DNA of 64,000 bases from Dillenia suffruticosa (lineage: Eukaryota > Streptophyta > Magnoliopsida > Dilleniales > Dilleniaceae), in NCBI GenBank assembly GCA_033439265.1, contig JAVTVX010000009.1, positions 8,645,109 through 8,709,108 of the forward strand, written 5' to 3'. This document shows positions 11,649 to 22,893 of this stretch, one piece after another. The position numbers and the translations under genes were made by a program. A model generated the notes under the pieces. It searched no databases and was not told the DNA's origin. It saw only the letters and a program-made list of their open reading frames with translations. The stretch's first letter is position 1, and every line of letters begins with the position of its first letter.

Positions 11649-12309
11649 GGTGGGGAAGGAAGGTAAATGGTGAAAAAAAGAAGTAAAAAAGTAAAAAAAA
11701 TAAATAAAAAGGAAAAAGAAACCCAAAAAAAGGAATTAAAAAAAAAAAAAGAGAAAACAATAGCTAACAATTCCCATCTTAGGTGGTATTCCCTCCCACT
11801 CCCCTCTCCCCATGAGTGAAGAGTGGAGAAAAAAAGAGAAAACCCAAAAAAAAGAAATAAAAAAAATGAATTGCAGCAAACCAGTAACATGAAACCAAAA
11901 AAAAAGGAGTGAAAAAAAAGAATGGTGACAGGTATATAAAAAAAAAAAGAAAAAAAAAGAAGGGTGAATGATGAAAAAAAAAAAAGAAGTAAAGAAAAAA
12001 AAGAAGGAAAAAAAGGTAAATGGGTGAAGAAAAAAATAAGTAAAAAATAAGAACAATAGCAAATCGGAAAGAATCCGAAAAAAAAAAAAAAAAAAAAGAG
12101 TGAAAAAAAACGGTGAAAGATGAAAAAAAAGAAGAAGAAACCCAAAAAAAGTAAATAAAAAAAAGGAATGGTGAAGAGTGAAAAAAGAAGTAAAAAACAA
12201 TAACAATAACAAATCGGTAATCGTGAAACATAAAAAAAAGGAGTAAAAAAAAAGAACGGTGAAAGGTGAAAAAATAAAGTAAAAAAAAATGAAGAAACCC
12301 AAAAAAATG

Positions 12310-12340
<31 letters not shown>

Positions 12341-12460
12341 AAGGAAAGGTTAAAAAAAAAATAAATGGGTGGAAAAAAAAGTAAAAAGAAAAAGAAAAAG
12401 AAAAAGAAACCTTAAAAAAAAAATTAAGTGTAGCAAATCGTTCACTGCTGAGGTGGCAAA
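10090..12460 (+). repeat. Extreme polypurine block built from a degenerate repeat
   Basis: For about 2.3 kb the plus strand is almost all A and G (AAAAAAGAGTGAAAAAAAGTGAAGAGTG patterns) with few pyrimidines. Two recurring islands break it. One is pyrimidine-containing, of the form CAGTAGCAAACTGTTCCCATCC...CTCCC..CCCTCCCC, seen at about 10387-10450, 10999-11060, 11150-11215, 11265-11330, 11757-11815 and 12430-12485. The other is AGTAGTAAACCGGTAACAGTGGAA, seen at about 10203, 10738, 10860, 11538, 11870, 12045 and 12200. The long Phe-rich minus-strand frames here are artefacts of poly-T. The block looks like a decayed satellite-like array or serial transposon remnants rather than genes. An (ATT)n run (11345-11400) and an (AT)n run (11448-11475) lie inside. 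Confidence 0.8.
11345..11400. repeat. (ATT)n microsatellite
   Basis: About 18 TTA/ATT units, followed by four ATTA units and, after a short gap, an (AT)n run. Confidence 0.9.
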
Positions 12461-12670
12461 GCCTCACACGTCCCCTCCTTCTCTTATTCTTCTCTATCAT
12501 AGTAAGATTAATGTTTTTGCATCGGTAAATTAGCCATATTTTACAATTAAAAATCACATTGTACGGACTATAGCTACATCAGTTTGACAAACTGCATGAC
12601 TATTTCCTCCGCTTCACTTATTCCATGCTCTTTACTCATTCAATGACAGCTATTCCCACGTACGATACAC

Positions 12671-13075
12671 GTAAATTTCTTAACACTAATATTTTTTTAT
12701 TTCTAAAACGTTTCAAAATTATTTTCACACACTAAATTAATTAATATTTATATAAAAATCTTTATATTTTATATATTTATATATTTTTCATATTCAATAA
12801 ATTTTTTATTTAATTATATTTTTTATTTTTATATTATTTTTCTCATGATTAATAATTACATATTTAATCATTTTAAATTTTTATTATAAAATATAACTAT
12901 TATTTTATTTTCATAAAATAATTAATATTTACATAAAAATTTTCATACTTTTTTATATTTACGTGATTGTGTAAAGTTTCCATTTTCTAAATTCGTACAA
13001 AATATCATTTTTTCTGTATTATTTCATATTTGTTTTCCTTTTCCTATTTTCGTTTCCGTAGAACCTAAATTATGC
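12671..13075 (+). repeat. Dispersed AT-rich repeat, copy 1
   Basis: About 400 bp shared with 54953-55375 (same strand) and 61490-61835 (opposite strand). Order of landmarks: TTTCTAAAACGTTTC, ACTAAATTAATTAATATTTATAT, TTCATATTCAATAAATT, TTATTATAAAATAT, TAATTAATATTTACATAAAAATT, and a TTTTCGTTTCCG end. The colinearity over non-simple words argues against chance low complexity. No coding capacity. Probably a MITE or a non-autonomous element whose ends I cannot fix. Confidence 0.65.
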
Positions 13076-13225
13076 GAAATCTTGTCCTTAAAGTGGAGAG
13101 GGGTGGTTGGAAAATGATGGGAAGCCAAAATGGGTCTTTCATTTGGTATCATGTAAAATTTGAGTTAAGAGTATGATCTGCTGCCCGGCATCATATACCA
13201 TACAGTATTTTATTTCTATTTTTTT

Positions 13226-13242
13226 GGGGGGGGGGGGGGGGG
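13226..13242. repeat. Poly-G tract
   Basis: Seventeen consecutive G after a T-run. Homopolymer length may be unreliable in the assembly. Confidence 0.85.
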
Positions 13243-13471
13243 TGGCGGAGGTTATTTATCACTATCAACAATAATAGCAGCTTGCTTTATTTTCACAGCT
13301 TGAACAAGGGCTTCAAACATGTCATCTTACAAAGCAACCCACGAGTAAAATAAAAATGTTTTAGGGCATTCTGTTGCCTGATCACATTTATTAGTTTCAG
13401 AAAATAAGTACAAAGAGAACCTTAGGTAATTTATGATTGAAATATTTGCTTCATGGTGCAAAAACATGCAG

Positions 13472-13900
13472 TTAGTGAAATTTCTGACAAGTAACCAAGG
13501 AAGTGAAGAGCCTAAGAATCTTTGAGGCACGAAAATGGGATTTAGGGAAGCAACTGGGAATTCTTCTTGAGGGATTAGTAATGGAATTGCGAGTGAGAAT
13601 CACCTTCTTCTCTGACACATGCACCATTATGGACTCTGTATCCACTGCCATAAAACCAACCATAAACAAAGGATTAGCTTCAATCTGAAGAAATCTCTTT
13701 GCACTGAAAAGTTGGTACTGTTGTCCACTCATGTATAGTAGGATGGTAAAAAGCATCAAGCATTCTGAAAAGGATTCTAGTGTAGTAGCTCGATTCAGAT
13801 CAAGTCTAAAGAGTTTACCATTTACTCGAGATATTACAGTGGCAAGCCTCTTTTGGCACTCCTCACAATGTACATCTGCGGCTAAAACCACCTCGTGGAC
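13472..13900 (-). CDS. HMA-domain protein, 3' two exons (first exon not found)
   Basis: Minus-strand exons 13900-13819 and 13644-13472 join in phase (donor GTAAAC after GTAAATG; acceptor ATGGCAG). The first encodes VHEVVLAADVHCEECQKRL, a first HMA beta strand with the metal-binding CxxC (Cys-Glu-Glu-Cys). The second continues DTESIMVHVSEKKVILTRN, the second HMA half, then a basic tail that stops at 13472-13474. The upstream edge follows an AG (AAACAG), and in-frame sequence above it soon meets a stop, so a short starting exon must lie at higher coordinates; I could not identify it. The fold and CxxC look intact, so this may be a functional small HMA protein. It belongs to a different HMA subtype from the gene at 8954-9394, so the two are not a recent tandem pair. 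Confidence 0.7.
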   Translation of the reverse strand, partial: VHEVVLAADVHCEECQKRLATVISRVNGKLFRLDLNRATTLESFSECLMLFTILLYMSGQQYQLFSAKRFLQIEANPLFMVGFMAVDTESIMVHVSEKKVILTRNSITNPSRRIPSCFPKSHFRASKILRLFTSLVTCQKFH

Positions 13901-14289
13901 CTGTTTCCAGTCTTGGAATTCAGAATTTTAGAAATTAAAGATGGCTCACATCATCAAGAACAACAGCAGCGAATTTTAGACAGCATATGCATTAATTATG
14001 AGGTCCATAGTTTGTACCACGGGTTACATGCATAATCCTATTCAACAGGTCCAGACCTGGTGCTTGAAATGGCCATGACTTCATCCTGAATGTAGCAATT
14101 GTACACCTTTTGTACAATGACAAAACTTGTGTAACAAAACCAATCATCAGGTGCCATGTCTGGCCTTTATGAATAGCATTTTTGTTAGATTATTGTGCAT
14201 GCATTGTGTGGGTGAGTGCATTCATGCAAGAGAGCGTGTGAGAGAGAGGGGTTACCGGAGGCATTCCCAGCGATTCATAAGAAGCTAGG

Positions 14290-14460
14290 CTTTTATTAGG
14301 AAGCAGTTGCCTCTTTAGACTTGAAGACGCCATGTTTAGCAAGCTCCTCCTGAGCCCAAAGAATTGGATCTATCTACTTTTCCTGCAAATCCTTGATGCC
14401 AGGCACATACTTAATATGGAGGGCTTGATCCCACAAAATGCAGCATAGTTGTGCTCGATC
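14290..14460 (-). pseudogene. Unidentified gene fragment with in-frame stop
   Basis: On the minus strand a protein-like stretch reads LHIKYVPGIKDLQEK, stop, IDPILWAQEELAKHGVF, KSKEATAS, stop (end near 14306). The composition is that of a real conserved C-terminus rather than of spacer, but I do not recognise the family. The internal TAG sits where TGG (Trp) would fit the pattern. No start or flanking exon is evident. Most likely a decayed gene fragment; an exon with a sequencing error is possible. Confidence 0.35.
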
Positions 14461-16830
14461 TCAGCTTACCTAATAAAGTATACTAATAATGAAAGTCATT
14501 GACATAGATCTTTGAACAAATATGTTTTATTTTGATTGAGAAATTCCATCTTTAGTTGGCCCCGTTGCAGAAAATGGGACTAGAACAATAAACCATAAAG
14601 TAAAAGGAAAGGGACTTGAGCAAGGCTTGACAAGGATGCCCCACAGCATAGAGACCCCACACATTCCTTTCTCTACTTAATAAGAAATTTCAAGAAAATG
14701 AAAGTTTGTGGAGATCCTTTGAAAACTGCAGACAACTCTAAAGCTTGTGGATCTGAGAGAAGCCGGAGAAAGTTATAGGCTTCTCTGTAACTACAGGAGT
14801 GATAAAAGACATGTTTTTCAATCATGAAAAGTTGTACATCAACTGCAGTGATTTGAATAGCAATTACCATAAAGCATGTGAAAATTTTATCAATTATTGA
14901 CAATTGAGTCCAAACCAAATTACATATGAGGTTTGAGATCATCAGGATCCTATTGAACCTTTAGTGTAAAAGAAAACCATTCTACTGTTCCGACTGTTCT
15001 GATTTGATAATTTCTCCCTTAGGATTTACCACGACTTGTTGAAAAGGGAACTCCAACCCTTTTCTCCCTGTCCCATAAACTTTGAGCCCAAGTTTATTCT
15101 TTGTTCCCTATAATTTCCTACTAAGTGATCAAACCTCAATTTCCAAATACAATTGCATGGTGCTTTTTTAAAAAGTTTTTTCCGCTGTGAACTTCAGTTC
15201 ATCCGCTTCTTCCTTTCAAACCAAAAACTGGCACTCTTCAGCAAAGCCAGAAAACAAATGCTACTACTAAATGTCGAAGGATGGGATAGGCTTTTCTTGT
15301 ACGGAAAGAATTATTTTGAAGTCACTTATGACCACACTATTCAGGTTTGGCTGTCTAAAAGGATTATTTCTACTAGTTTTAGAAGCTAATAGGAGTAATT
15401 GCACATCGATAATGCAGTTCAAAATCTAAGTTGCTCATCAGAAAGGAAGAAAAAGGAAGAGGTTAACCAAAGACAACTGCATGACAAGTGCAGAATAATC
15501 ATATAAGCAAACAATTAATAGAACGGCAGATCTTACAATATTATGGAAACAAGATATAATTCAAGGAGGTGGGGGTTATATGTGCTCTTTATGCATTCCA
15601 AATGCTCTGCTTGAATTGGGATAAGACTAACAACTGACCAGGAGACCGCCTGTTGACCCTGTTGCTCTTCCGGCACTCTTATCATCTAGTAGAAGCATGT
15701 GACTGTGGAATCTACCAGTTCTGTCCCTTGAGAGACAGCGCAGCCAAGTTCACTATCCATCTATTCGGCACCAACTCTGCTCATATGGTGATTTGGGATT
15801 GGACTTCCATGAATGTGGAAAATGGGTTGTGAATTGATTTCCTGTGAAAAGAAAAATTAAAAAAAAATCTTGGAAATAATAAAAGTTTCACCTTCACAGT
15901 ATCTTCATCCTGGAAAATCCAATGAGAGATGATCAGTGAACAACATTGTTGGCATAACACATGCATGCTTAGCATAAGCTCCAAACTTGAGAAGTGAGAA
16001 TGAAATAACTATAGCTATAATAAAACCATGAGTGGTTACCAATTTAACCGACTTCGATGATCAAGAAAATCTCTTGGTAAGTTGTTGAACCTGTACAGCA
16101 TGGGAAGGTATCCTCCCCCTTCCCTTCTCTCTGTTTCACACTATTGCTCGCTGTCCATAGTTCCAACTTAACCCTGCCCCTGGTAAGCCGCCATCAATGC
16201 AATTGGCTCTCCAGAACTTTCTTCTTCTTCATCCTTTTGCACAAAGGCTGCAAGGGATGGGAATGAGGGTTTTTCTCTGCTTCCTCGGCCCTGGACCAAT
16301 CTAATGCCTTTCAAAATCAGATTGATTTTAAGCAGGAGAAAAGCAAGTGAGGGGAATCCACTTTCATTTATCAAGATCAGATAGACTAAATCGGTTGAAC
16401 TCGGCAGTACAAACACAAGAATCACGCCTCCGCCTCCATTGGAGGAGATGAAAATTTAACAATTTGGAACTCTTAAATTTTACCCAGTGCACATGACGAG
16501 AAAAGAGAAAAATAATATAGAGAAAAGGAAAATTACTAAAAGAAAACCTTTAACTTTGTAAGTTTAATCTATTTCTTCAAAAAATCACAATGTTTTCAAT
16601 AAACAAATGATGGGTTTCATTTTATAATTACTTTCGTCCAAGTGAAGGCAGCCAAAAAGCTTTTATGGGATATAATACTTATTTTTAAGAATGGATTAAA
16701 TCCACATTCTTGCACGTATAGCCAAAGCTAGTTTGTACAGAAAGTCTAGTCATATAAAAATATTAACAATCTTTTGTCAAGAAACTCATTGTAAGAAATT
16801 TATAATGTGCTTTTATGTGATATTTCTATA
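14461..16830. other. Unassigned region
   Basis: Less AT-rich than the flanks, with several short open stretches: 14673-14942 minus, 15153-15389 plus, 15781-15984 minus and 16168-16425 minus. The last ends in an acidic segment, QKDEEEESSGEPIALMAAY. None matches a family I know and none has convincing paired splice sites. It may contain introns and untranslated exons of the HMA gene at 13472-13900, whose first exon must lie on this side. Confidence 0.35.
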
Positions 16831-16930
16831 CAATATAGGTGGTCATGGCACCTCTGTTTCCCGGGTTCCTTGGTTCTGGTTCCAGTTCCAAGTGGCAGCA
16901 GCAAAGATACCACTTCATCAATGTTAATTT

Positions 16931-16971
<41 letters not shown>

Positions 16972-17150
16972 TCCGGTTTGAACCAGCAGTTCCCAGTTCT
17001 TCAAACTAAAGAGCTGGAACCGGACCTTATAGACAAAGTCAAGGTTCAAGTTCCGGAACCATGAATCAATTAATGGTTTTTTTGAACCACTGACCATAGT
17101 TCGGTTGGTCCAGTTCCACGGTCTGGTCCAAACCGTGGCCATGTCTAAAT
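16830..17150 (-). mobile_element. Possible hAT-type non-autonomous element remnant
   Basis: Enriched for GGTTCC/GGAACC and GGTCCAGTTCC motifs, with a palindrome-like CCACGGTCTGGTCCAAACCGTGG. It ends CCATGTCTA at 17142-17150, matching the TAGACATG end of the hAT element at 47321-49555. The left end may be TAGGTGGTC near 16838. No 8-bp target duplication found, so boundaries are tentative. A 36-base A-run at 16931-16966 lies inside. Confidence 0.35.
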
Positions 17151-18214
17151 GTACCTTTTATTTTAGATGATCTAGCTTGTACTACAAGATGAAGGCTTTC
17201 TACAATCAGTGTTTTCATACAAAGTCATACTGAAACTATTCTAAGCAATCATTTTCCCTCTCTCGCCATGTTTCTCATTCAGACCAAAAACTGTATCATT
17301 TCTGAACACCTCTAGCTAATTGGTATACATCTTCTGTCATACAAAGTCATACTTTTGTTTCAACAAATCCTTACAAACAAAAGGTCTCAGCCTCCAGAAA
17401 GGTTATACTCTTCTTTTTTTCGGTAAAAGAAAAAAAAACTGAATAAATAATCCCTTAAGCATGCAGCTGACAGTCCATGGCTGCAGCAACATAAACTAAT
17501 TAAATGAACTCTCTCCAAACATGAATCTTTTCTCTTGTAACCCTTTATTTAAAATAAAGATTTCACCTAGACAAAATTCATGCATACAGATGCAATACAA
17601 TACAATACAATATAAAGTACCCCTCATGGCATACATCTCTCATAAAGTCCAGGGAGTCTAATGTGCTGCACATTTTCATCCAAGATACGAATGCAAAAAT
17701 GAATGTGTCAAATAACATGATACCCTCAATGACTGAGCATTTCTTATTTAGAAGTGATGATTAGGTTCAGCATTTCCTAAATTTTATAGAACTGTAAGCA
17801 TGTTCATATGCCTGGCTTTTAGAATCTCTCATTAAAAAGAAAAAACATGGCTTTTTAAAACACATGCAAATTGGCATAATTTAGGCCAATATTCACCAAT
17901 GCTCTATGTGTTGGCATTTTGGATGACATTAAACAAAGAAAGCAATCACCTTAAAGGAGATGCGTAAATTAAGAAATCCAAGCTTTAGAAGCATTAAATT
18001 CTATATAAACAAACAAGCCAAATAAAGGACAGCACCAGCATATTTTGTATATTAAGATGCAGGATGAAAAAAAATATCCAAATGATTGGTATAGGGTTCA
18101 TATGAGAGAATGAAGTATGCATTTGGATGGATATAAGCAGTATAAAGCAAAACCAGTGAGCTCTGTACACCCTTAATTTGCCTCCTCCTGATTTAACAAA
18201 ATAGAAGTCCATGA
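17151..18214. other. Spacer downstream of the PPR gene
   Basis: No coding exon recognised. A short (CAATA)n-like repeat lies at about 17592-17614. The right-hand part may belong to the 3' transcript end of the PPR gene. Confidence 0.4.
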
Positions 18215-18350
18215 AGAGTCCACCTCTTAAAGCAAATAATAGCACACTATTCAGTGTATACTTCATTTGACTTGTCTTCACAAAGAGTCCACTTCTTAAA
18301 GCAAATAATACCACACTTTCGGTGTATACTTCAGTTGACTTGTCTTCACC
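18215..18350. repeat. 69-bp tandem duplication (two units)
   Basis: AGAGTCCACCTCTTAAAGC at 18215 recurs as AGAGTCCACTTCTTAAAGC at 18284. The rest of the unit (CAAATAATA.CACACT, GTGTATACTTCA.TTGACTTG) also repeats. It lies 50 bp beyond the PPR stop codon, probably in the 3' untranslated region. Confidence 0.85.
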
Positions 18351-18397
18351 AATGGTGACTCTCATTTTACTATCTGAAATTTCCGAAGAGCAAAGCT

Positions 18398-20347
18398 TCA
18401 TTCTCCAACAAGTGGGCTAACAATTTCCTTGTATGTTCTCATATCAGGAAGTACTCCTTGAAGCACCATATTGTCATGCAACTCAACCACTTCCTCTGGA
18501 GTGCTCGTTTTACAGAAATTGGCAATAAGAGTTGTGTATGTTATCGGATCAGGAACCACTCCCATTAGCAGCATCTTCTTCATAAGCTCCTTCGCTTGAC
18601 TAAGAAAACCAAACTTGCATAAATAGTTTAGCAATGTATTGTAAGTCACTACGTTCATCGAAATGCCCATGTTAGTCAATTCTTGAAACAAATTGACTCC
18701 CTCTTCGATCCTCCCATTGATGCAATATCCTTTTAACATAGTGTTGCAGGTAATGACATCAAGAGATCCTCTCCGCTTTAATGCATCTAACAAAAGCTCT
18801 GCTGAATTTAAAGATGCATCCCTGCATAGGCCATTAATAATTGAATTATATATTATAAGATTTGGTTTTTCCTCGGCCTCTATCATTTTTTCGTAAGTCT
18901 GAACAGCATTTTCTATGTTCCCCTCCTTGCTATAATAATTAATCAAAGTACCATGTGTGACCAGATCAGGAATCAAACCACGTACAAACATACTGCCTAA
19001 TAGTTGCTGGGCTCCAATTATATCTCCACTTCGGCAAAGATAATTGATGAGAATATTGTGCACAAAAGCATCTTCAACAATGTTCTTGTCTAAAATCTGG
19101 CTACGATAACTGAGAGCTTCGTTCAAATTTCCATTGCTACAAAGCCCTTTGGTAAGAATAGAATGTGTAAATTGATCAGGGACTAAACATTTATCCATCA
19201 TGTCAGACAGTAATGTAGAAGCACCCTGCACATCACCTTCCTTGTAAAGCCAATGGATGATTGAATTGTAAACAACGGTATTAGGCATCAAACCTTTTTC
19301 TACCATTTCATCGCACAACCTAAATGCAACATCTAGACTTCCTTCTCTCGAATGCCCATCAACAAGAGTAGCATAGGTCCTCACATTTGGCTTAACACCA
19401 GCCTTAACCATTTCATCTAGAACTTCTTTTGCCACTGACACATCACCCATTTTGCATAAGCCATTGATGAGACAATTATAAGTGATCACATTGGGTTTAA
19501 CACAATTCCCTGACATAAAACCCATCTTCCTAACAAGCTTGAAAGCTAGATTAAGGTTACCCTCCCGACAAGCACCATCTAAAAGCATGTTGAATGAAAC
19601 AACATTTGGCATAAGTCCCCTTTTCAACATCCGATAAAGAACAGACGTTGCTTGGAGCAAATCAGCTTCCTTGCAAAGTGCAAAAATAAGTAAATTGAAA
19701 GTATTTACATTCTCAGCATACCCACATGCAACCATTTCTCTGTAAACCTTCCAAAACCTATCCATCCCATCCAACTTTATCAAATGATTCAAAAGATTAT
19801 TCCAAGCATGAATGGATACCCAGCAACCCTTCGATTTAAGCCTTTGAATCACTTCATATGCCCCGTCAAGGTTCCCAATTTCACCACAAGTCCTTACTAA
19901 TGTATCAAACACTCCTGGGCATGATCCACATTCTTCATAACTATTAGCCAATGCATCCAAAATTTCCAAATGAGTGAAACCCTTTATTTGGATCAAATTC
20001 CTTATCATACTCATGGCATCCTCGTAACTTTTTGACGTAACCAATACATGAATTATGGCACAATAACATTGCAATGATGGTGAAAAAGTACTTTTCTCTT
20101 TGACCCAATTGAAAAAATCTAAAGCTAGTTGGGATGAACTCTGAAAATAGCGAATAACGCGACTCACGAGTGAATTGGAGAGACTTGGAGATACTTGGTC
20201 CAGGAAATCCCATCTTCTTTGCTTCAAATTAACACATACTGACTTGAATATAATCTCTTCACAACATGGGTTTGAGAAGTGTTTACCTACGTGGAATTTT
20301 CGGACTAAGCGAAAATTCAACCTAGAAAAACGCAGACTTCCAAACAT
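18398..20347 (-). CDS. P-class pentatricopeptide repeat (PPR) protein, predicted mitochondrial
   Basis: An intact single-exon frame of 649 residues. The N-terminus (MFGSLRFSRLNFRLVRKFHVG) is rich in Arg, Ser and Phe and lacks acids, as in a mitochondrial presequence. From about residue 140 to the end there are about fourteen tandem 35-residue PPR motifs of the plain P type, e.g. VITYNCLINGLCKMGDVSVA and VVTYNTLLNYLCKFGFLSQA, most ending GxxPN or GxxPD. There is no E, DYW, SMR or other C-terminal domain. Such proteins bind organellar RNA in sequence-specific fashion and act in its stabilisation, splicing or translation. Length and motif order remind me of Arabidopsis At1g11710, but I could not check. 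The single exon, intact frame and targeting peptide suggest a functional gene. Confidence 0.93.
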   Translation of the reverse strand: MFGSLRFSRLNFRLVRKFHVGKHFSNPCCEEIIFKSVCVNLKQRRWDFLDQVSPSLSNSLVSRVIRYFQSSSQLALDFFNWVKEKSTFSPSLQCYCAIIHVLVTSKSYEDAMSMIRNLIQIKGFTHLEILDALANSYEECGSCPGVFDTLVRTCGEIGNLDGAYEVIQRLKSKGCWVSIHAWNNLLNHLIKLDGMDRFWKVYREMVACGYAENVNTFNLLIFALCKEADLLQATSVLYRMLKRGLMPNVVSFNMLLDGACREGNLNLAFKLVRKMGFMSGNCVKPNVITYNCLINGLCKMGDVSVAKEVLDEMVKAGVKPNVRTYATLVDGHSREGSLDVAFRLCDEMVEKGLMPNTVVYNSIIHWLYKEGDVQGASTLLSDMMDKCLVPDQFTHSILTKGLCSNGNLNEALSYRSQILDKNIVEDAFVHNILINYLCRSGDIIGAQQLLGSMFVRGLIPDLVTHGTLINYYSKEGNIENAVQTYEKMIEAEEKPNLIIYNSIINGLCRDASLNSAELLLDALKRRGSLDVITCNTMLKGYCINGRIEEGVNLFQELTNMGISMNVVTYNTLLNYLCKFGFLSQAKELMKKMLLMGVVPDPITYTTLIANFCKTSTPEEVVELHDNMVLQGVLPDMRTYKEIVSPLVGE

Positions 20348-20700
20348 AAAACAACTTTATTCCCCAAATTTAAGGAAAACCCAGTTTTTGTTTGAGATTG
20401 TTATAATGTCATAACCAATCAGAAAGAAGTGAATTCTGGATGGTGTCTCTCTTCTCAATCAAAAAGTTAACAACCAAATAACATACCAAACAGCAGGAAA
20501 TACCTGAGCTGAGTGGGTAAGCAGGGAAAAATGAAGAAGATGAGCGAAGAAGGAGACTGGCGAGGATTTTCTGGATGGATTGAAAGCTAAGATGTTGTTC
20601 TTGCCTTTGTCTCTCCTTTCTCTGCGCTGGCACTATCGCTGCCTCGGCCTCGACCCTTCAACACCTCTCTCTTTCTCTCTTCTATATTATATTATTATTG
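20348..20700 (-). promoter_or_regulatory. 5' flank and leader of the PPR gene
   Basis: Upstream of the PPR ATG the minus strand carries GA-rich runs (CT on plus at 20670-20690, TCTCTCTTTCTCTC), a common feature of plant core promoters and leaders. A 74-codon open stretch at 20409-20633 looks like chance. No clear TATA box seen. Confidence 0.3.
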
Positions 20701-22893
20701 TCTCTAAACAATAATAGCAGTAATAATCATCAAAGGACGATAGTTCAGAAGATGGGTCGTCAGATTTTAAAGCATCTTAGGCTTAGTTTGTGAGTTTTAA
20801 GGAAGAAAAGAAAAGAAGAGTTACGTGAGAAAGGAGAAGACGCAACATTTTATTTGGGAGTAGCAACAAATTTTTTTCTTCTTATTTTGAGCCGAAGAGA
20901 AATAAGAAACTATTTAAAAACATACCTTTTTATCTTTAAATCATTTAATTTTTAAATTTAAAAGGTTTTATCAAAAGTGAAATGATATAAAACTCCATGA
21001 CTTTTACAATTATATAAAAATTGATTTGTTGATAATTGATAAAATAAATAAATAATTCCATATTCGTTTTTGCTTTGAATTTTGTTACCTTTGGGTTTCA
21101 TTTTGAAATGCAAGTGAATTGATAATAAATTTATGTTGTATCGATTTTTCAAAAATAAAAGTGATCTATTAAAAGTTTTACTCCGTTCATCATCTTTTTC
21201 CTCGGTTTCTTTCCATTTTTGTGGGTTAAGTTTTCAAATTTTTGATAGGATCTTCTATCTGTGCTAATTGTTTCCTTTCTGTTCTGTTTTGAGGAATCGA
21301 ATAATTTTTTTTTTTACTATACCAACAAATATCTAAATTCATATTCTAACTAATTCGATTTGAAATTTACAATGACCTATTTAATAGGCTATCCTTCCAA
21401 TATAATTTTTTTCATATCCAATTCATAAGTCGAACTCAAAAACTTGATTAAGAAATTTAATATCATATCTCACTAAATCAACTATTTATAAATTTCTCTT
21501 CGGCTTGTCGTGCCTCCCTCCGTCTTTTTACCCTTTTTTGGCACCCCATTCTATTTTATTTGTCCATATCTCTAACATAATAAATAAAATCAAACTTATA
21601 ACAATAAAATCTAAATAAATTAAGAAATAAATCAAAAGGTAAATTTTTATGAATAATAACAATAATAAGTTTCAAGCTTCCCCATTGAAATTAATTTATT
21701 CTTTATTTATTTAGTAATCGACATTTGAATTACTCAACTGATCCGATTCAAGTATTACAAAATTTAATTTAAGAATGAACTTTCTCGATATTTATTTTTA
21801 TATTTCTAAAATTTAAATATGAGATTTTAGTTAAAGAAATCTGGCCAACAAAACATTGATAAATTAATTTATTTTCTGTGCTTGGATTCTATGATTTAGA
21901 TTTGTGCAATTTTGATTCAATTAAGTTCCTTTTACAATATTGTTATAAAATGATAATGAGTCTTGGTGCATTAATTCTTTTTTTTTTAATTATTACCTTG
22001 AGACTATGGATTTCGAACGATTCATTCACTTTAATTGATTAAAGTTTTATATTTATGAAAAGTTAGCGACTAAAATAAAGAAATATTATAACTATAACTC
22101 AACTAATATCATCTTTCCCTTTAGATGTCAGTGTTCTTATCATTTTTATCATTATTAATTTTCTTATTATGAATGTATTTTGGCTTATATTTTTATAATA
22201 ATATATCTATCCAAAAAAATAAGAATAACAATTGTCCAATATAACTTGTTTTTTTGTGTGTTTTATTTGAACTCAACTCATGTATTAAAAATAAAAAAAA
22301 AAGAAAAAAGAAAAAATATCCAACGTGTGGACTCATTAGTGCTCTATATTTAATTAGCCTACAAGATTTTCCTTAATTTGATGGCTGGTTAATTGTTATT
22401 CTTATATTTTATTTTTAGGTTTACTTACATTACTTCCTTTCTAATCTATCAATTCTTAACCATGTACATTTTTTTTTTGGTGCTTTGTTTCTATTATATT
22501 CTATAATTTTGTATTGTTTATTTCCTAATTTAAATAGTTTTTTTTTAAAAAAAAGAAGTTAAGGTCGAAATATTAAATTAAGAATATAAAACATAAGTAT
22601 ATCAATAAGATAACATAAACCAATATATTGAACCAATGAGTTATAGTTTAACCATCGTTAGAAGTATGGAGTTCGAGTTTTTATCAAAAATAAATAAATA
22701 AATAAATAAAAATTGAAAATGGTTATAAATCTTCCGGGGAGTTAAAAAACAGAGAAAACAAGAAGTGCATGTGGGAAAACGCAAGAGGTGTGCAGCACAT
22801 TCACACTAAAAAACACACTTTCATCTATTAAGAACCACTTTAATAAATCACATTTTGCAATCCCTCTGTCATATACTATCCAAAGTACCAAGA
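20701..22893. other. AT-rich intergenic region
   Basis: No gene recognised. Many A/T homopolymers. At about 22630-22690 a tRNA-like motif pair (TAGTTTAACCATCG and GGAGTTCGAGTTTT), followed by an (AAAT)n tail, resembles a SINE head, but I could not delimit it. TTATAAAT at 22723-22730 is a possible TATA box for the lipid transfer protein gene about 165 bp downstream. Confidence 0.4.

Noticed and set aside
10059..12557. Long minus-strand open frames rich in Phe (up to 273 codons)
   Set aside because: They are translations of poly-T/poly-CT complement of the purine block, occur in several overlapping frames at once and show no domain.
16838..17150. A complete hAT MITE with target duplication
   Set aside because: No matching 8-bp flanks at the candidate ends; listed only as a possible remnant.
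19944..20213. 89-codon minus-strand frame
   Set aside because: Alternative frame within the PPR gene.
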